Of a DNA stretch of 49,603 nucleotides, positions 24,551 to 33,632 are shown in pieces. The stretch covers positions 1 to 49,603 of the forward strand of contig NZ_LAKD02000051.1 of the NCBI RefSeq assembly GCF_000968685.2, written 5' to 3'. Position numbers and translations under genes: made by a program. Below the pieces are notes generated by a model, which saw only the letters and a list, made by a program, of their open reading frames with translations, was not told the DNA's origin and searched no databases. The stretch comes from Streptomyces antioxidans (GTDB lineage Bacteria > Actinomycetota > Actinomycetes > Streptomycetales > Streptomycetaceae). Numbering within the stretch: position 1 is the first letter of the stretch; each line of letters begins with the position of its first letter.

Positions 24551-25786
24551 GTGCAGGGGAGCCTCTTGCCCGACGATGCCGGGAACCATCCACCGCGCCA
24601 CCAGGACGGTCTGGCGCCGCGTCTGGCCGTGGTCATCACGGTCCTGGTGCTGGTGGGGTACTTCGCCGTGGCCGTCACCTATGTGGTCGACGGCAATCGT
24701 TCGGGCAGGTCGGTCGACGCGGCGATGCTCGCTCTCGCGCTGCTGCCGATGACCGTGCTGCTCTGCCTCCAGCTGATGCACTCCTTCCCCGGGCTCGCGC
24801 CCCGGCTCAGCGGTGCTCGGCGCTGGACGCTGGCGCTCCAGGCGGTGCTGACCTTCGCCCCGTTCGCCGTCTTCAAGCACGCCTGGCTGGGCATGCCGGG
24901 CTTCCTGGCCGGGTCCTCGCTGCTGGTGCTGGTCCCGGCGCTGGCCTGGCCCGCGTTCGCGGCCATCCTGCTCTGCACGGACGTGCTGCTGTTCCAAGTG
25001 GGGTTCGGCTGGGGCCAGGTCGCGTACACCACCGTCTCCACCGCGCTGACCGGCCTTGTGGTCTTCGGACTCTCGCGGCTGTCCGGGCTGGTCGCCGAGG
25101 TGTCCCGATCGCGGGCGGAGCTGGCCCGGCTGGCGGTCGCCCAGGAGCGGCTGCGGTTCTCCCGGGACGTGCACGACCTGCTGGGCTACAGCCTGTCCAC
25201 GATCACCCTCAAATGCGAGCTGGTGCACCGGCTGGTGCCCCGGCAGAACTCCCGCGCCCAGCAGGAGCTTTCGGAGATCCTGCAGACCTCACGTCAGGCC
25301 CTCGCCGACGTACGGGCCGTGGCCAGCGGCTATCGCAAGATGTCGCTGTCTGCGGAGGCCGCGACGGCCCGTTCGATGCTGGCCGCGGCGGGCATCAGCG
25401 CCACGGCCGAGATCGGCTGCGGGCCGCTGCCGGATCTGGTGGACACGGTGCTGGCGAGCGTGTTGCGCGAGGGGCTGACCAATGTGCTGCGCCACAGCAA
25501 GGCCGACCACTGCGCGGTCGAGGCGTGGCGCAGCGGGCACCGGGTGTCGCTGACCCTCGTCAACGACGGGGTGGGCCGGCCGTCCACGATCCTGCGCGCC
25601 GACAGTTCGGACGGTGGCAGCGGCATCGGCAACCTCCGGGTGCGGGTGGAGAACCTCGGTGGGCGGCTGCGCGCGGGCATACGGCCGGACGGCTGGTTCG
25701 AGTTGCGGGCGGAGCTGGATGTGTCCGTGGACGCGCCGCCGCGGAGCGGCCGGGAGTACGGCCCGGGGCCGACGGTGACCGCGTAA
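24551..25786 (+). CDS. DesK/NarL-type sensor histidine kinase
   Basis: A 411-aa membrane kinase. It has about five or six TM helices (23-45, 57-77, 92-110, 118-150, 158-176), then a coiled dimerisation helix with HisKA_3: RDVHDLLGYSLSTITLKCEL, phospho-acceptor H208. The HATPase domain has the N box in LREGLTNVLRHSKA and a G box in GSGIGNLRVRVENLGG. The GTG start has GGAGG four bases upstream. It follows the cyclodehydratase by 122 bp on the same strand and is convergent with a NarL-type regulator, its probable partner. The TM-only sensor suggests it may respond to membrane or envelope change, possibly caused by the peptide product; this is inference. Confidence 0.92.
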   Translation: MQGSLLPDDAGNHPPRHQDGLAPRLAVVITVLVLVGYFAVAVTYVVDGNRSGRSVDAAMLALALLPMTVLLCLQLMHSFPGLAPRLSGARRWTLALQAVLTFAPFAVFKHAWLGMPGFLAGSSLLVLVPALAWPAFAAILLCTDVLLFQVGFGWGQVAYTTVSTALTGLVVFGLSRLSGLVAEVSRSRAELARLAVAQERLRFSRDVHDLLGYSLSTITLKCELVHRLVPRQNSRAQQELSEILQTSRQALADVRAVASGYRKMSLSAEAATARSMLAAAGISATAEIGCGPLPDLVDTVLASVLREGLTNVLRHSKADHCAVEAWRSGHRVSLTLVNDGVGRPSTILRADSSDGGSGIGNLRVRVENLGGRLRAGIRPDGWFELRAELDVSVDAPPRSGREYGPGPTVTA

Positions 25787-25919
25787 CGGGGCCTGATGGC
25801 GTGCTGGGCACCTGACGGCGTCACGCGCCGAACCCCCTGACGGCGTCACGGACCGGGCCCCTGACGGGCCGACCGGCGTATGGGTACGCCAACACCATGC
25901 GGACGCGCCGCACGCCGCC

Positions 25920-26525
25920 TCACAGCCAGCCCGCCTCGCGGGCGATCCGGATGGCGTCCACCCGGTTGCGGGCGTCCAACTTGGTCACGGCGGACGTCAG
26001 ATAGTTGCGCACCGTGCCCACCGACAGAAACAGCTTGGCCGCGATCTGCCCGGAGTCCTCGCCCTTCGCGGCGAACCGCAGGACCTCAAGCTCCCGTGGG
26101 GTCAGCGGCTGTGGACCGTCGTCCAGGGCCGCCAGCGCGAGCTGGGGATCGATCACCCGCTCGCCCTTGGCGATGGCGCGGATGGCGTCGCTCAGCTTGT
26201 CCGGGCTGCTGTCCTTCAGCAGAAAGCCGGAGACATGGGCGGCCAGCGCCCGGCGCAGATTTCCGGGGCGGCCGAGGCTGGTGAGCATCATGGTGCGGCA
26301 TTCGGGGACCGCGGTGCTCAACTCGGCCGCGGCGGTGAGCCCGTCCACGCCCGGCAGATCGATGTCGAGCACGGCGACGTCCGGGCGGAGTTCACGGGCG
26401 CGGGGCAGGATCTCGGCGCCGTCGGAGAATTCGGCCACCACATCGATATCCGGTTCGAATTCCAGCAGGGCGACCAGCGCCTTACGCAACATATGCATGT
26501 CTTCCGCGATCAGCACCCTGACCAT
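25920..26525 (-). CDS. NarL/FixJ-family response regulator
   Basis: A 201-aa regulator. The receiver domain (1-120) has acidic residues E8-D9, phospho-acceptor D54 in AVLDIDLPGVDG, and K-containing LLKDSSPDKL. The LuxR-type HTH (about 135-200) reads LTPRELEVLRFAAKGEDSGQIA and VGTVRNYLTSAVTKLDARNR. The N-terminal fold fixes the start at 26525; a ten-residue upstream extension (MRTGGEAGGG) is unlikely. It is tail-to-tail with the DesK-type kinase. The 133-bp gap contains repeats of CCTGACGGCGTCAC that may form the shared terminator. It belongs to the DesR-like group. Confidence 0.92.
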   Translation of the reverse strand: MVRVLIAEDMHMLRKALVALLEFEPDIDVVAEFSDGAEILPRARELRPDVAVLDIDLPGVDGLTAAAELSTAVPECRTMMLTSLGRPGNLRRALAAHVSGFLLKDSSPDKLSDAIRAIAKGERVIDPQLALAALDDGPQPLTPRELEVLRFAAKGEDSGQIAAKLFLSVGTVRNYLTSAVTKLDARNRVDAIRIAREAGWL

Positions 26526-26740
26526 CCCGCCCCCTGCTTCCCCGCCCGTCCTCATCCCGCACGTCGATTATTCCCCCGCACTCTCGGCCATTCCATCGAT
26601 TCGCGGGGAAATACGCCCGTCGAACGCCTATTTCGTAGTGCGAACGCGAACGTGCGCCCCCTTTTCACCCCGCACCACCCCAACAGGGCTCACCGGCCCC
26701 GCCCGGCGTCACATAGGTGCCCACCGTCTCGAAGCCGTCA

Positions 26741-28027
26741 TCAGTGCGCCCGGCGGTTGACCCGGACGGTCCAGCCCCCGTCCCTGGTGCGGCCCGCCAC
26801 CGTGATCCGTACGGAGTCCTCCTTGACCGACATGCTGTCCCCGACGCCGAGCGGGGCGTCGGCGAGTTCGGGGTAGACCGACTCGTTCCAGCAGGCGGAG
26901 GTGGCGGGGTGGCCGTCCAGCACCTGGACGGGGCCGTCGCCCGACGCCTTGTCGTTGTGGACGCGGTAGACCAGCACGCCCTCGGTGCAGGTGCCCGCGT
27001 CGTTGCCCTGGCCGCCGCGCGCCTCGATGGCCAGCGCGGTGGTGGGCCCGGTGCGGATCACGACCAGCCGGGTGCGGGTGTCGGTGCCGGACCGGCCGCG
27101 CGCCATGGGGGCGGCGAGCGGCTGGAGGGTGTACCGGCGCGGTCCGGTGGCGCGGTCGCAGACCACCTGGCGCGCGCCGAGCCAGCCGAGCTTCCACTTG
27201 TGCCAGCCGAACGGTTCGGGTGCCATGCCGAACTGGCTTCCCATCAGGTCCCAGTCGCCGACATAGGTGTCCCACTCGGCATTGCCGTCGGTGTCCTTCG
27301 GCCGGTGGTAGAGGTCGGGCAGGTCGAAGACATGCCCGGTCTCATGGGCCAGCACATTGCGATCCGGCGGATGGTGCTCGAAAACGGTAACCAGGCGACG
27401 TAGATCGACACCGTCCGCGCGCAGTGGCTTTTCGAAGTTGACCACTTTCGTCGCGTCGGCGTCGACACCGGGGGCGTCCGGGTCGGCGACCAGATAGACG
27501 AGGTCATAGCGGGCGAAGTCGAGGTGCGGATCGGCGGCCGCGATGGCGTCGCGCAGATAGGCGGAGCGGCGCTGGGCGTTCCAGTCGCGCTGTATGGCGT
27601 ACGCGGTGGAGCGCTGGGGCATGGTGATCCAGCGCCGCAGTGGATGGACACGTAAGCCGAACTTCCCGTAAGAGGCCCGTCTGAAGAAATTGGGGGTCGT
27701 GGGGATGTGGTCGGCGGCCAGCTGACCGGGGGTCACCCGGGGCCGGGCGTCCGGGAAGGACAGGAAGACCATCGCCGCGTCCAGGCGGTGCACCGGGCGC
27801 GGATAGCCGGAGTTCCAGGTGTCCACGCCCTCCGAGTGGTGGGCGCCGGTGCGTTCCAGGTCGCAGGGTCCACCAGGGCCGGCCGCGATGGCGGGGCCCG
27901 CCACCACGGTGGTCGCGATGAGCGCGCTCAGCGAGGTGAGCAGGGCTCCGGTCCGACGCAGCCGAGGCTGCCGGTGCCCCCCGTCGGGTACCTGATGCAC
28001 CCCCTCGGGTACCTGAGGACGCACCAT
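26741..28027 (-). CDS. Secreted M6-family zinc metalloprotease with a TTA codon
   Basis: A 428-aa secreted protease. The signal peptide is at about 22-50 (RRTGALLTSLSALIATTVVAGPAIAAG). The immune-inhibitor-A-like domain carries the zinc motif H228-E229-TG-H232 (NVLAHETGHVFDLPDLY), a downstream Asp/Met region (GDWDLMGSQFG) and a beta-rich C-terminal domain. Codon 125 (27653-27655, minus strand) is TTA, implying bldA-dependent late translation. GGGAGG precedes ATG 28027. It lies beside the peptide gene cluster and, being exported, could remove the leader of the exported precursor or simply degrade proteins; the former is a guess from position. Confidence 0.9.
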   Translation of the reverse strand: MVRPQVPEGVHQVPDGGHRQPRLRRTGALLTSLSALIATTVVAGPAIAAGPGGPCDLERTGAHHSEGVDTWNSGYPRPVHRLDAAMVFLSFPDARPRVTPGQLAADHIPTTPNFFRRASYGKFGLRVHPLRRWITMPQRSTAYAIQRDWNAQRRSAYLRDAIAAADPHLDFARYDLVYLVADPDAPGVDADATKVVNFEKPLRADGVDLRRLVTVFEHHPPDRNVLAHETGHVFDLPDLYHRPKDTDGNAEWDTYVGDWDLMGSQFGMAPEPFGWHKWKLGWLGARQVVCDRATGPRRYTLQPLAAPMARGRSGTDTRTRLVVIRTGPTTALAIEARGGQGNDAGTCTEGVLVYRVHNDKASGDGPVQVLDGHPATSACWNESVYPELADAPLGVGDSMSVKEDSVRITVAGRTRDGGWTVRVNRRAH

Positions 28028-28396
28028 GTCGACCTCCCGGGCGTAGTCGGAACACCCACTCCACCCTGAGGTGAATTGACGGGGTACGCCCTGTTGGGCT
28101 GGGCTGGTCGAGTGAAGAGGCCGCGATCCGGGTACGTAACAGACGGTCACATTCGGTCAGAGCGGCTGTTGGCCCGCGCAGAGTCGAACAGATACGACCA
28201 AACACATTGTCAAGGCGGCGGTGAGCGCGATGACATCGATGGAACGCCCGGAGTACGAGCCCCTATGATCGGCACATTTCCAGCGGGGAATCCCCCGTCA
28301 GACAGGCACTTACGGTCGGCCGGGCAGCCGGTATGAGACATGCACAAGATGTGTACGAACAATCTGGTTACAACAAACGCCACGCGGGAGCGAGCG
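28028..28396. other. Divergent intergenic region, M6 protease / GGDEF-EAL gene
   Basis: A 369-bp stretch with the promoters of both neighbours. It contains AT-richer patches (for example around 28186-28212 and 28350-28385). In-frame codons upstream of the GTG at 28397 show poor codon bias. I see no small gene, repeat or hairpin that I would defend. Confidence 0.5.
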
Positions 28397-30343
28397 GTGA
28401 GCGGAACCCCCGACGGGCAGGGACGCGCCCCGGGCGCGACACTGCCGACGATCACAGAGCGTGAGGCCATGCCGAGCGTCCTTCCGGTCGCGGAGGACCC
28501 CGGCGCACCCCGTCCGGCCCCCGGCGCGCCGTCGGTCCTGGACGCGCCCCCGGCCCCCGGTACGCCCCCGGGGGCGGGGCAGCCAACGGGGCAGAGCGCC
28601 GGGCCCACGACCGGGCAGACCGCCGGGCCCCCGACCGGGCAGACCACCGGCCCCGCGCCCGGCGACTACCGCGCCGCCTTCAACGTGGCGCGCCTCGCCA
28701 TGGCCGTCGTCGACCGCGAGGGCAGGGTGCTGGACGCCAACACCTCGCTCGGCGCCCTGCTCGGCACCGATCCGGCCCTGCTGGTCACCCGCAGCGCGGC
28801 GGACCTGGCCGATCTGCGCGAGGATCCGCGCACCTGGCGGGAGTTCCGGGACGTCCTCAGCGGCCGTGCCGCGCGGCTGCGCCACACCCGGCGGCTGCGG
28901 CGCGCCGACGGCCATGCCCTGTGGGCCGAGATCACCATCGAGCCCGCGCCGGACAGCTGCAGTCTGCTGCTGTCCATGGCCGACATCAGCGACCAGCGGG
29001 ACCTCCAGGGGCGGCTGCGCCATCTGCAGATGCACGACCCGGTGACCCGGCTGCCCAACCGCAGCCTCTTCTTCGAGCGGATGACCCGGGCGCTGGAGGC
29101 GGCCACCTACGACCACGGGGGCACCGGCCGGATCGGGCTCTGCTATCTCGACCTGGACGGCTTCAAGGCGGTCAATGACACCCTCGGCCACCGGGTCGGC
29201 GACCGGCTGCTCGGCGCGGTGGCCCAGCGGCTCACCGACTGCGCGGCGCCGGGCGGCCATCTGGTGGCGCGGCTCGGGGGGGACGAGTTCGCCCTGTTGG
29301 TCCGCAACTCCACCGGCACCGAGCAGCTGTGCGACCTCGCCAGGACGGTGCTGGCCGCCCTGCAGGAGCCGTTCGACGTGGGCGGACAGCGGCTGTCGGT
29401 GTCGGCGAGCATCGGCGTGGTGGAGCGGCCAGCGGCCGGCACCCACACCACCTGGCTGATGCAGGCCGCGGACACCACGCTGTACTGGGCGAAGGAGGAC
29501 GGCAAGGCACGCTGGACCCTCTTCGACCCGGAGCGCAACGCCCATCGGATGACCCGCCAGGCGCTGTCCAGCACCCTGCGCCCGGCGGTCGAGCGGGATG
29601 AGTTCGTGCTCGACTACCAGCCGCTGGTGGGGCTGGGCGACGGGGTGGTCCGGGGGGTGGAGGCGCTGGTGCGCTGGGACCATCCGCAGTTCGGGCGGCT
29701 GTCGCCGAACCGGTTCATCCCGCTGGCCGAGGAGAACGGCGCGATCGTGCCGCTGGGCCGGTGGGTGCTGCGCACCGCCTGCCGCCAGGCCCGTGCCTGG
29801 CAGCTGGCCGAACCGCCGCATCCGCTGGTGGTCAGCGTGAACGTGGCGGTCCGCCAGGTGTGGGACTCCGATCTGGTGGCCGATGTCGGCGCGATCCTGG
29901 CGGAGACCGGGCTGCCGCCCCAACTGCTCCAGCTGGAGCTGACCGAGTCGGCGGTGATGGGGTCCACGGGGCGGCCGCTCCAGGCGCTGCAGGCGCTCAG
30001 CGACATGGGGGTGGCCATCGCGATCGACGACTTCGGGACGGGCTACTCCAATCTCGCCTATCTCAGCCGGCTGCCGGTCTCCACGCTCAAGCTGGACGGC
30101 TCGTTCGTCCAGGGGTTCCGGGCGGAAGAGCATCCGAATCCGGCCGACGAGACCATCGTCGAGGCGCTGGTGCAGCTCGCGCACCGGCTGGGCATCACGG
30201 TGACGGCCGAATGCGTGGAGAGCGCCGAGCAGGCGGAGCGGCTGCGGCGGATCGGCTGCGATACCGGACAGGGGTGGTTCTACTCCCGTCCGGTGCCGCC
30301 GGACCGCATCCAGGCGATGGTCACCCGCCCGGCGCCGGGCTAG
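28397..30343 (+). CDS. PAS-GGDEF-EAL cyclic-di-GMP turnover protein
   Basis: A 648-aa soluble protein. A Pro/Gly/Thr linker (about 30-90, with a 24-bp repeat) precedes a PAS domain (about 90-205, RAAFNVARLAMAVVDREGRVLDAN). The GGDEF domain (about 212-380) has an intact active site RLGGDEFALL (GGDEF at 294-298), and YLDLDGFKAVND. The EAL domain (about 388-645) has EALVRW (422-424), ELTESAVMG, IDDFGTGYSNLAYL and a K-L-D-x-S motif, all needed for diesterase activity. It could make and degrade c-di-GMP, the brake on Streptomyces sporulation acting through BldD. The layout matches RmdA of S. coelicolor and S. venezuelae; orthology is not proven. GTG 28397 is chosen for GGGAG upstream; ATG 28340 has none. 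Confidence 0.88.
   Translation: MSGTPDGQGRAPGATLPTITEREAMPSVLPVAEDPGAPRPAPGAPSVLDAPPAPGTPPGAGQPTGQSAGPTTGQTAGPPTGQTTGPAPGDYRAAFNVARLAMAVVDREGRVLDANTSLGALLGTDPALLVTRSAADLADLREDPRTWREFRDVLSGRAARLRHTRRLRRADGHALWAEITIEPAPDSCSLLLSMADISDQRDLQGRLRHLQMHDPVTRLPNRSLFFERMTRALEAATYDHGGTGRIGLCYLDLDGFKAVNDTLGHRVGDRLLGAVAQRLTDCAAPGGHLVARLGGDEFALLVRNSTGTEQLCDLARTVLAALQEPFDVGGQRLSVSASIGVVERPAAGTHTTWLMQAADTTLYWAKEDGKARWTLFDPERNAHRMTRQALSSTLRPAVERDEFVLDYQPLVGLGDGVVRGVEALVRWDHPQFGRLSPNRFIPLAEENGAIVPLGRWVLRTACRQARAWQLAEPPHPLVVSVNVAVRQVWDSDLVADVGAILAETGLPPQLLQLELTESAVMGSTGRPLQALQALSDMGVAIAIDDFGTGYSNLAYLSRLPVSTLKLDGSFVQGFRAEEHPNPADETIVEALVQLAHRLGITVTAECVESAEQAERLRRIGCDTGQGWFYSRPVPPDRIQAMVTRPAPG
28586..28657 (+). 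repeat. Three 24-bp units in the linker of the c-di-GMP protein
   Basis: Units at 28586-28609, 28610-28633 and 28634-28657 encode TGQSAGPT-, TGQTAGPP- and TGQTTGPA-type octapeptides in the disordered segment before the PAS domain. Confidence 0.85.
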
Positions 30344-30344
30344 C

Positions 30345-30388
30345 GCGTAGGGTCCTGCTGGCAGATCTCCGTCAGCAGGGCCCTACGC
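30345..30388. terminator. Bidirectional terminator between convergent genes
   Basis: Arms 30345-30360 and 30373-30388 (GCGTAGGGTCCTGCTG with CAGCAGGGCCCTACGC) form a 16-bp stem with one G-T pair and a 12-nt loop. It starts right after the GGDEF-EAL stop and covers the stop of the leftward monooxygenase. Confidence 0.88.
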
Positions 30389-31510
30389 CTCCGTCCGCGC
30401 CGTCGGCAGACCGTAGGCGTCGGCGATCAGCTCGTACGAGCGCAGACGGGCGTCACCGCCGTGGACATTGGCCGTGATCTTGACTTCGTCCGCCCCGGTG
30501 CGCTTGATCAGCCCGTCGAGCCCCTCGCGGACCTGGTCCGGGCTGCCGTACTCGACATTGGCCAGCCAGCTGTTGATGAAGTCGCGCTCGATCTCGTTGA
30601 ACTCGTGCCGCTCGGCCTCCTCGGGCGTCGGCACCAGGCCGGGGCGTCCGGTGCGCAGCCGGATCATGGCCAGGGCGCCGGGGAGCACCTGGCGGTGGGC
30701 CTCCTTCTCGTCCTCGGCGGCGAAGGCCGAGACGCCGATCGAGGCGTACGGCTCGTCCAGCACGGCGGACGGCCGGAAGGTCTCGCGGTAGAGGTCGAGC
30801 GCGGGGACGGTGTTGGCCGCGGAGAAGTGGTGGGCGAAGGAGAACGGCAGGCCGAGCATCCCGGCGAGCCGGGCGCTGAACCCGCTCGAGCCCAGCAGCC
30901 AGATCGACGGCCGGTCGGCGGACTGGACCCCGCCGGGCACGGTGCCCTGCACCGGCCCCGGCACCGCGTGGATACGGGCGTAGCGGTGGCCGTCGGGGAA
31001 GTCGTCGTCGAGGAAGCGGGTCAGCTCGGCGAGCTGCTGGGGAAAGTCGTCGGCGCCCTCGCGCAGCCGCTCGGTGCGGCGCAGCGCGGCGGCCGTGGCC
31101 CCGTCGGTGCCGGGCGCGCGGCCGAGGCCGAGGTCGACCCGGCCGGGGGCGAGCGCCTGCAGGGTGCCGAACTGCTCGGCGATGACCAACGGGGCGTGGT
31201 TGGGGAGCATCACCCCGCCGGAGCCCAGCCGGATCCGCTCGGTGTGCGCGGCGAGATGGGCGAGGATCACCGCCGGGGAGGAGCTGGCGACCCCGGGCAT
31301 GGAGTGGTGCTCGGCGACCCAGAGGCGCTGGAAGCCCCGGCGCTCGGCGAGCCGGGCGAGCTCGGTGGTGGTCCGCAGCGCATCGGCGGCCGTCACCCCG
31401 CTGCCGACGGTCGCGAGGTCCAGCACCGACAGGGGCACCGGTGCGCTGCCGAGGGGCCGGGCCCGGATGGGGTCGCGCTGGTCGTCTCGCCGGTCCTGCT
31501 CATCGGCCAC
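30383..31510 (-). CDS. LLM-class flavin-dependent oxidoreductase (luciferase-like, MsnO8 type)
   Basis: A 375-aa TIM-barrel flavin monooxygenase. Visible blocks are PLSVLDLATVGSG, FQRLWVAEHHSMPGVASSSPAVI, IRLGSGGVMLPNHAPLVIAEQFGTL, GRVDLGLGRAPGTD and IWLLGSSGFSARLAGMLGLPFSFAHHF, typical of the group that uses FMNH2 or F420H2. The substrate cannot be told. GTG 31510 has GGAGG about nine bases upstream. The gene has its own bidirectional terminator and probably stands alone. Confidence 0.92.
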   Translation of the reverse strand: MADEQDRRDDQRDPIRARPLGSAPVPLSVLDLATVGSGVTAADALRTTTELARLAERRGFQRLWVAEHHSMPGVASSSPAVILAHLAAHTERIRLGSGGVMLPNHAPLVIAEQFGTLQALAPGRVDLGLGRAPGTDGATAAALRRTERLREGADDFPQQLAELTRFLDDDFPDGHRYARIHAVPGPVQGTVPGGVQSADRPSIWLLGSSGFSARLAGMLGLPFSFAHHFSAANTVPALDLYRETFRPSAVLDEPYASIGVSAFAAEDEKEAHRQVLPGALAMIRLRTGRPGLVPTPEEAERHEFNEIERDFINSWLANVEYGSPDQVREGLDGLIKRTGADEVKITANVHGGDARLRSYELIADAYGLPTARTEA

Positions 31511-31687
31511 GGTGGCCCGCCTCCCTGGTCGCGCTGCGGTGCGCGGATGTCGTGTGCGTATGCGGCGCTGCGCCGCCCACGCCCCTACGTCTACCGGCGA
31601 TTTTCAACCGGAGAAAGGCTCCGCTTTATTCCCGTCCCCCGGCCCTTGTTTTCCGGCCCCGGCCCTGGTTTCCGAAGAACGGCCGGA

Positions 31688-31722
31688 TCCGCCGCCACCT
31701 GGGGAGGAGGTGTGGCGGCGGA
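31688..31722. terminator. Hairpin downstream of the phosphoesterase gene
   Basis: TCCGCCGCCAC (31688-31698) pairs with GTGGCGGCGGA (31712-31722): 11 bp, 13-nt loop, 39 nt after the stop of the leftward phosphoesterase gene. Confidence 0.6.
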
Positions 31723-31760
31723 CCCGACGGCGGTGTGCCGCGCGCTCGCGCGGAACGGGC

Positions 31761-33632
31761 CTAGCCCGCGGTCCGCGCGGTGCGGCGGCGGTGGAGGACC
31801 AGTGCCGCACCGGCGCCGCCGAGCACCAGCACACCCGCCGTGAGGCCGATGGGCAGGGCGGCGGAGATGCCCTCGTCGTCGGCGAGACGCCGGGTGGCCG
31901 GGGCGCCGGGGGCCCCGGCGTTCACGATCGGGGCGTGGGTGGCCAGGGCGGAGGTCGTGTAGTGACCGGCCTTGTGGACCGCGGCGACCGAGCCGTCGGA
32001 CTTCAGCAGCACCTGGGTGTTGTTGGGGTGACGGAAGTCGAAGAGCCCGGAGAGGGTGTTCGCCCGGCGGTCGAAGGAGGCGTCACCGATCCGGCCGGTG
32101 TGCCAGTTGTCCTCGATGAAGCGGGTGACCGAGGTCTGCTCGGTCTGGGTGTGGTCGACCTCGTTGGACTTGCTGAAGGGCGAGATCACCAGCAGCGGCT
32201 GGCGGGGGCCGGGGCCACAGCGGTCCTGGTAGCCGCCCGCGGGGCGCGGAGCGGACTGGCAGGCGGGGCTGTCGGTGGCCTTGCCGTCCGAGCCCGGGGT
32301 CTTGTCGGACGACCCGTTCTGCGGCTTGGTGTACGCGTGGTCGTACCAGCCGTCGCTGTCGTCGTACGCGACGACGATCGCGGTGTCCTTCCACTGCGGC
32401 GACTTCTGGATCGCGTTGATCTGCTTGACCAGGAAGTGCTGCTCGTCGACCGGGTCGGAGTAGCCGGCGTGGCCGTCCTGGTACTGGGCGGCCTTCAGAA
32501 AGCTCACGGACGGCAGATGGCCCGTCTTGAGCGCCGCGTCGAAGTCGGTGAGGTCGTAGTTGTGGTTGGCCCGGCCGCTGTGGCCGATCTCCTGGACGTT
32601 CTTCGGCGGCAGGTGGTGCGGGTTGGCCGTGGACTTGTAGTACTGGAACGGCGCATGGTGCGGGCTGTAGTCCACCGAGGCGGCGCCGCCGACGTTCTTG
32701 TGGGTGGTGCCGGAGCACTTGGCGTAGTGGTCCTGCTCACCGTCCCAGGCGGTGCTGGGGCGGAAGCCGCCCTGGAACCAGCCCCAGCTCACCCGCTTGG
32801 CGCTGAGCAGATCGCCGACGTTCCGGCCCTTCATCCGGGCCAGGGCGTTGCCGCTGGTGTGGTCCTTGTTGGAGCAGTCGTCGAAGGCCGGGTCCGGGTC
32901 GTTGATCATCGTGCCGACGCCCTTGGCGTCCGGTGAGGCCACCGTGTACGCGTCCGGCTTGTCGGTCTGGACCGGGTCCTCGGTGGAGGACTTGGGGTCG
33001 GTGGAGATCACGCCGTGGGTCTGGCCCGAGACCAGCTCCAGCGCTCCGGGGGTGGAGGGACCGTAGGCCGAGCTGAAGGAGCGGTCGCTCATCGCGTAGT
33101 GCTGGGCGTAGTTCCACAGGCCGGTGACGGTGTTTCCGTCGTAGTAGTCCATCACCAGACCGGGCTCGCCGAACAGCCCGGTGCACTTGCTGACCTCGGT
33201 GTTCTCCACGAACTTATCGGCCTTGCCGCCATGGGCGGCGTACTGCTCGGGGCCGTAGGAGTGGTTCTGGTCGCAGGTCATGGCCTGGTCGCTGCGCAGC
33301 CGCTTGGGCTTGTAGAGATTGGGGTTCTTCTCCAGCAGCCCGGCGTGCGCCAGGGTGTCGATGTCCTTGGGGGTGTCCTTGGCCGGCGTGAACCTGGTGC
33401 CGTCCGTGTTCGCCGCCTTGGGGTAGGTGCCGAAGTAGTGGTCGAACGAGTTGTTCTCGTCGAAGATCACCACCACATGCTTCACCGGGGTCGCGGTGTG
33501 GCCGCCCTTCGCGGGCGCGGCCGATGCGGGGGCCATCCCGCCCACGGTCGCCAGGGCCGCGGCCCCGGCCAGGGCGCCCCAGCGCGCGACCCGGCCACGT
33601 CGGCCGCCTTCGGATCCTGCCGTGCCGCCCAT
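31761..33632 (-). CDS. Exported, membrane-anchored AcpA/phospholipase C-type phosphoesterase
   Basis: A 623-aa exported enzyme of the phosphoesterase family of acid phosphatase AcpA and non-haemolytic phospholipases C. The signal region (about 15-42, RVARWGALAGAAALATVGGMAPASA) precedes the first metal/nucleophile block HVVVIFDENNSFDHYFGTYP (about 54-73). Later blocks are LPSVSFLKAAQYQDGHAGYSDPVDEQHF and IVVAYDDSDGWYDH. The C-terminus has a Gly/Ala/Val TM helix (about 591-614) followed by HRRRTAR, a sortase-independent membrane anchor. It releases phosphate or phosphoalcohol from phosphoesters outside the cell. GGAGG-CATGGC-ATG sets 33632 as start. Phosphate (PhoP) control is common for such genes, but no PHO box was verified. 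Confidence 0.9.
   Translation of the reverse strand: MGGTAGSEGGRRGRVARWGALAGAAALATVGGMAPASAAPAKGGHTATPVKHVVVIFDENNSFDHYFGTYPKAANTDGTRFTPAKDTPKDIDTLAHAGLLEKNPNLYKPKRLRSDQAMTCDQNHSYGPEQYAAHGGKADKFVENTEVSKCTGLFGEPGLVMDYYDGNTVTGLWNYAQHYAMSDRSFSSAYGPSTPGALELVSGQTHGVISTDPKSSTEDPVQTDKPDAYTVASPDAKGVGTMINDPDPAFDDCSNKDHTSGNALARMKGRNVGDLLSAKRVSWGWFQGGFRPSTAWDGEQDHYAKCSGTTHKNVGGAASVDYSPHHAPFQYYKSTANPHHLPPKNVQEIGHSGRANHNYDLTDFDAALKTGHLPSVSFLKAAQYQDGHAGYSDPVDEQHFLVKQINAIQKSPQWKDTAIVVAYDDSDGWYDHAYTKPQNGSSDKTPGSDGKATDSPACQSAPRPAGGYQDRCGPGPRQPLLVISPFSKSNEVDHTQTEQTSVTRFIEDNWHTGRIGDASFDRRANTLSGLFDFRHPNNTQVLLKSDGSVAAVHKAGHYTTSALATHAPIVNAGAPGAPATRRLADDEGISAALPIGLTAGVLVLGGAGAALVLHRRRTARTAG

Noticed and set aside
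21507..24593. 1028-codon antisense reading frame
   Set aside because: It is the complement of the cyclodehydratase gene; composition is a GC-frame artefact and no domain is recognisable.
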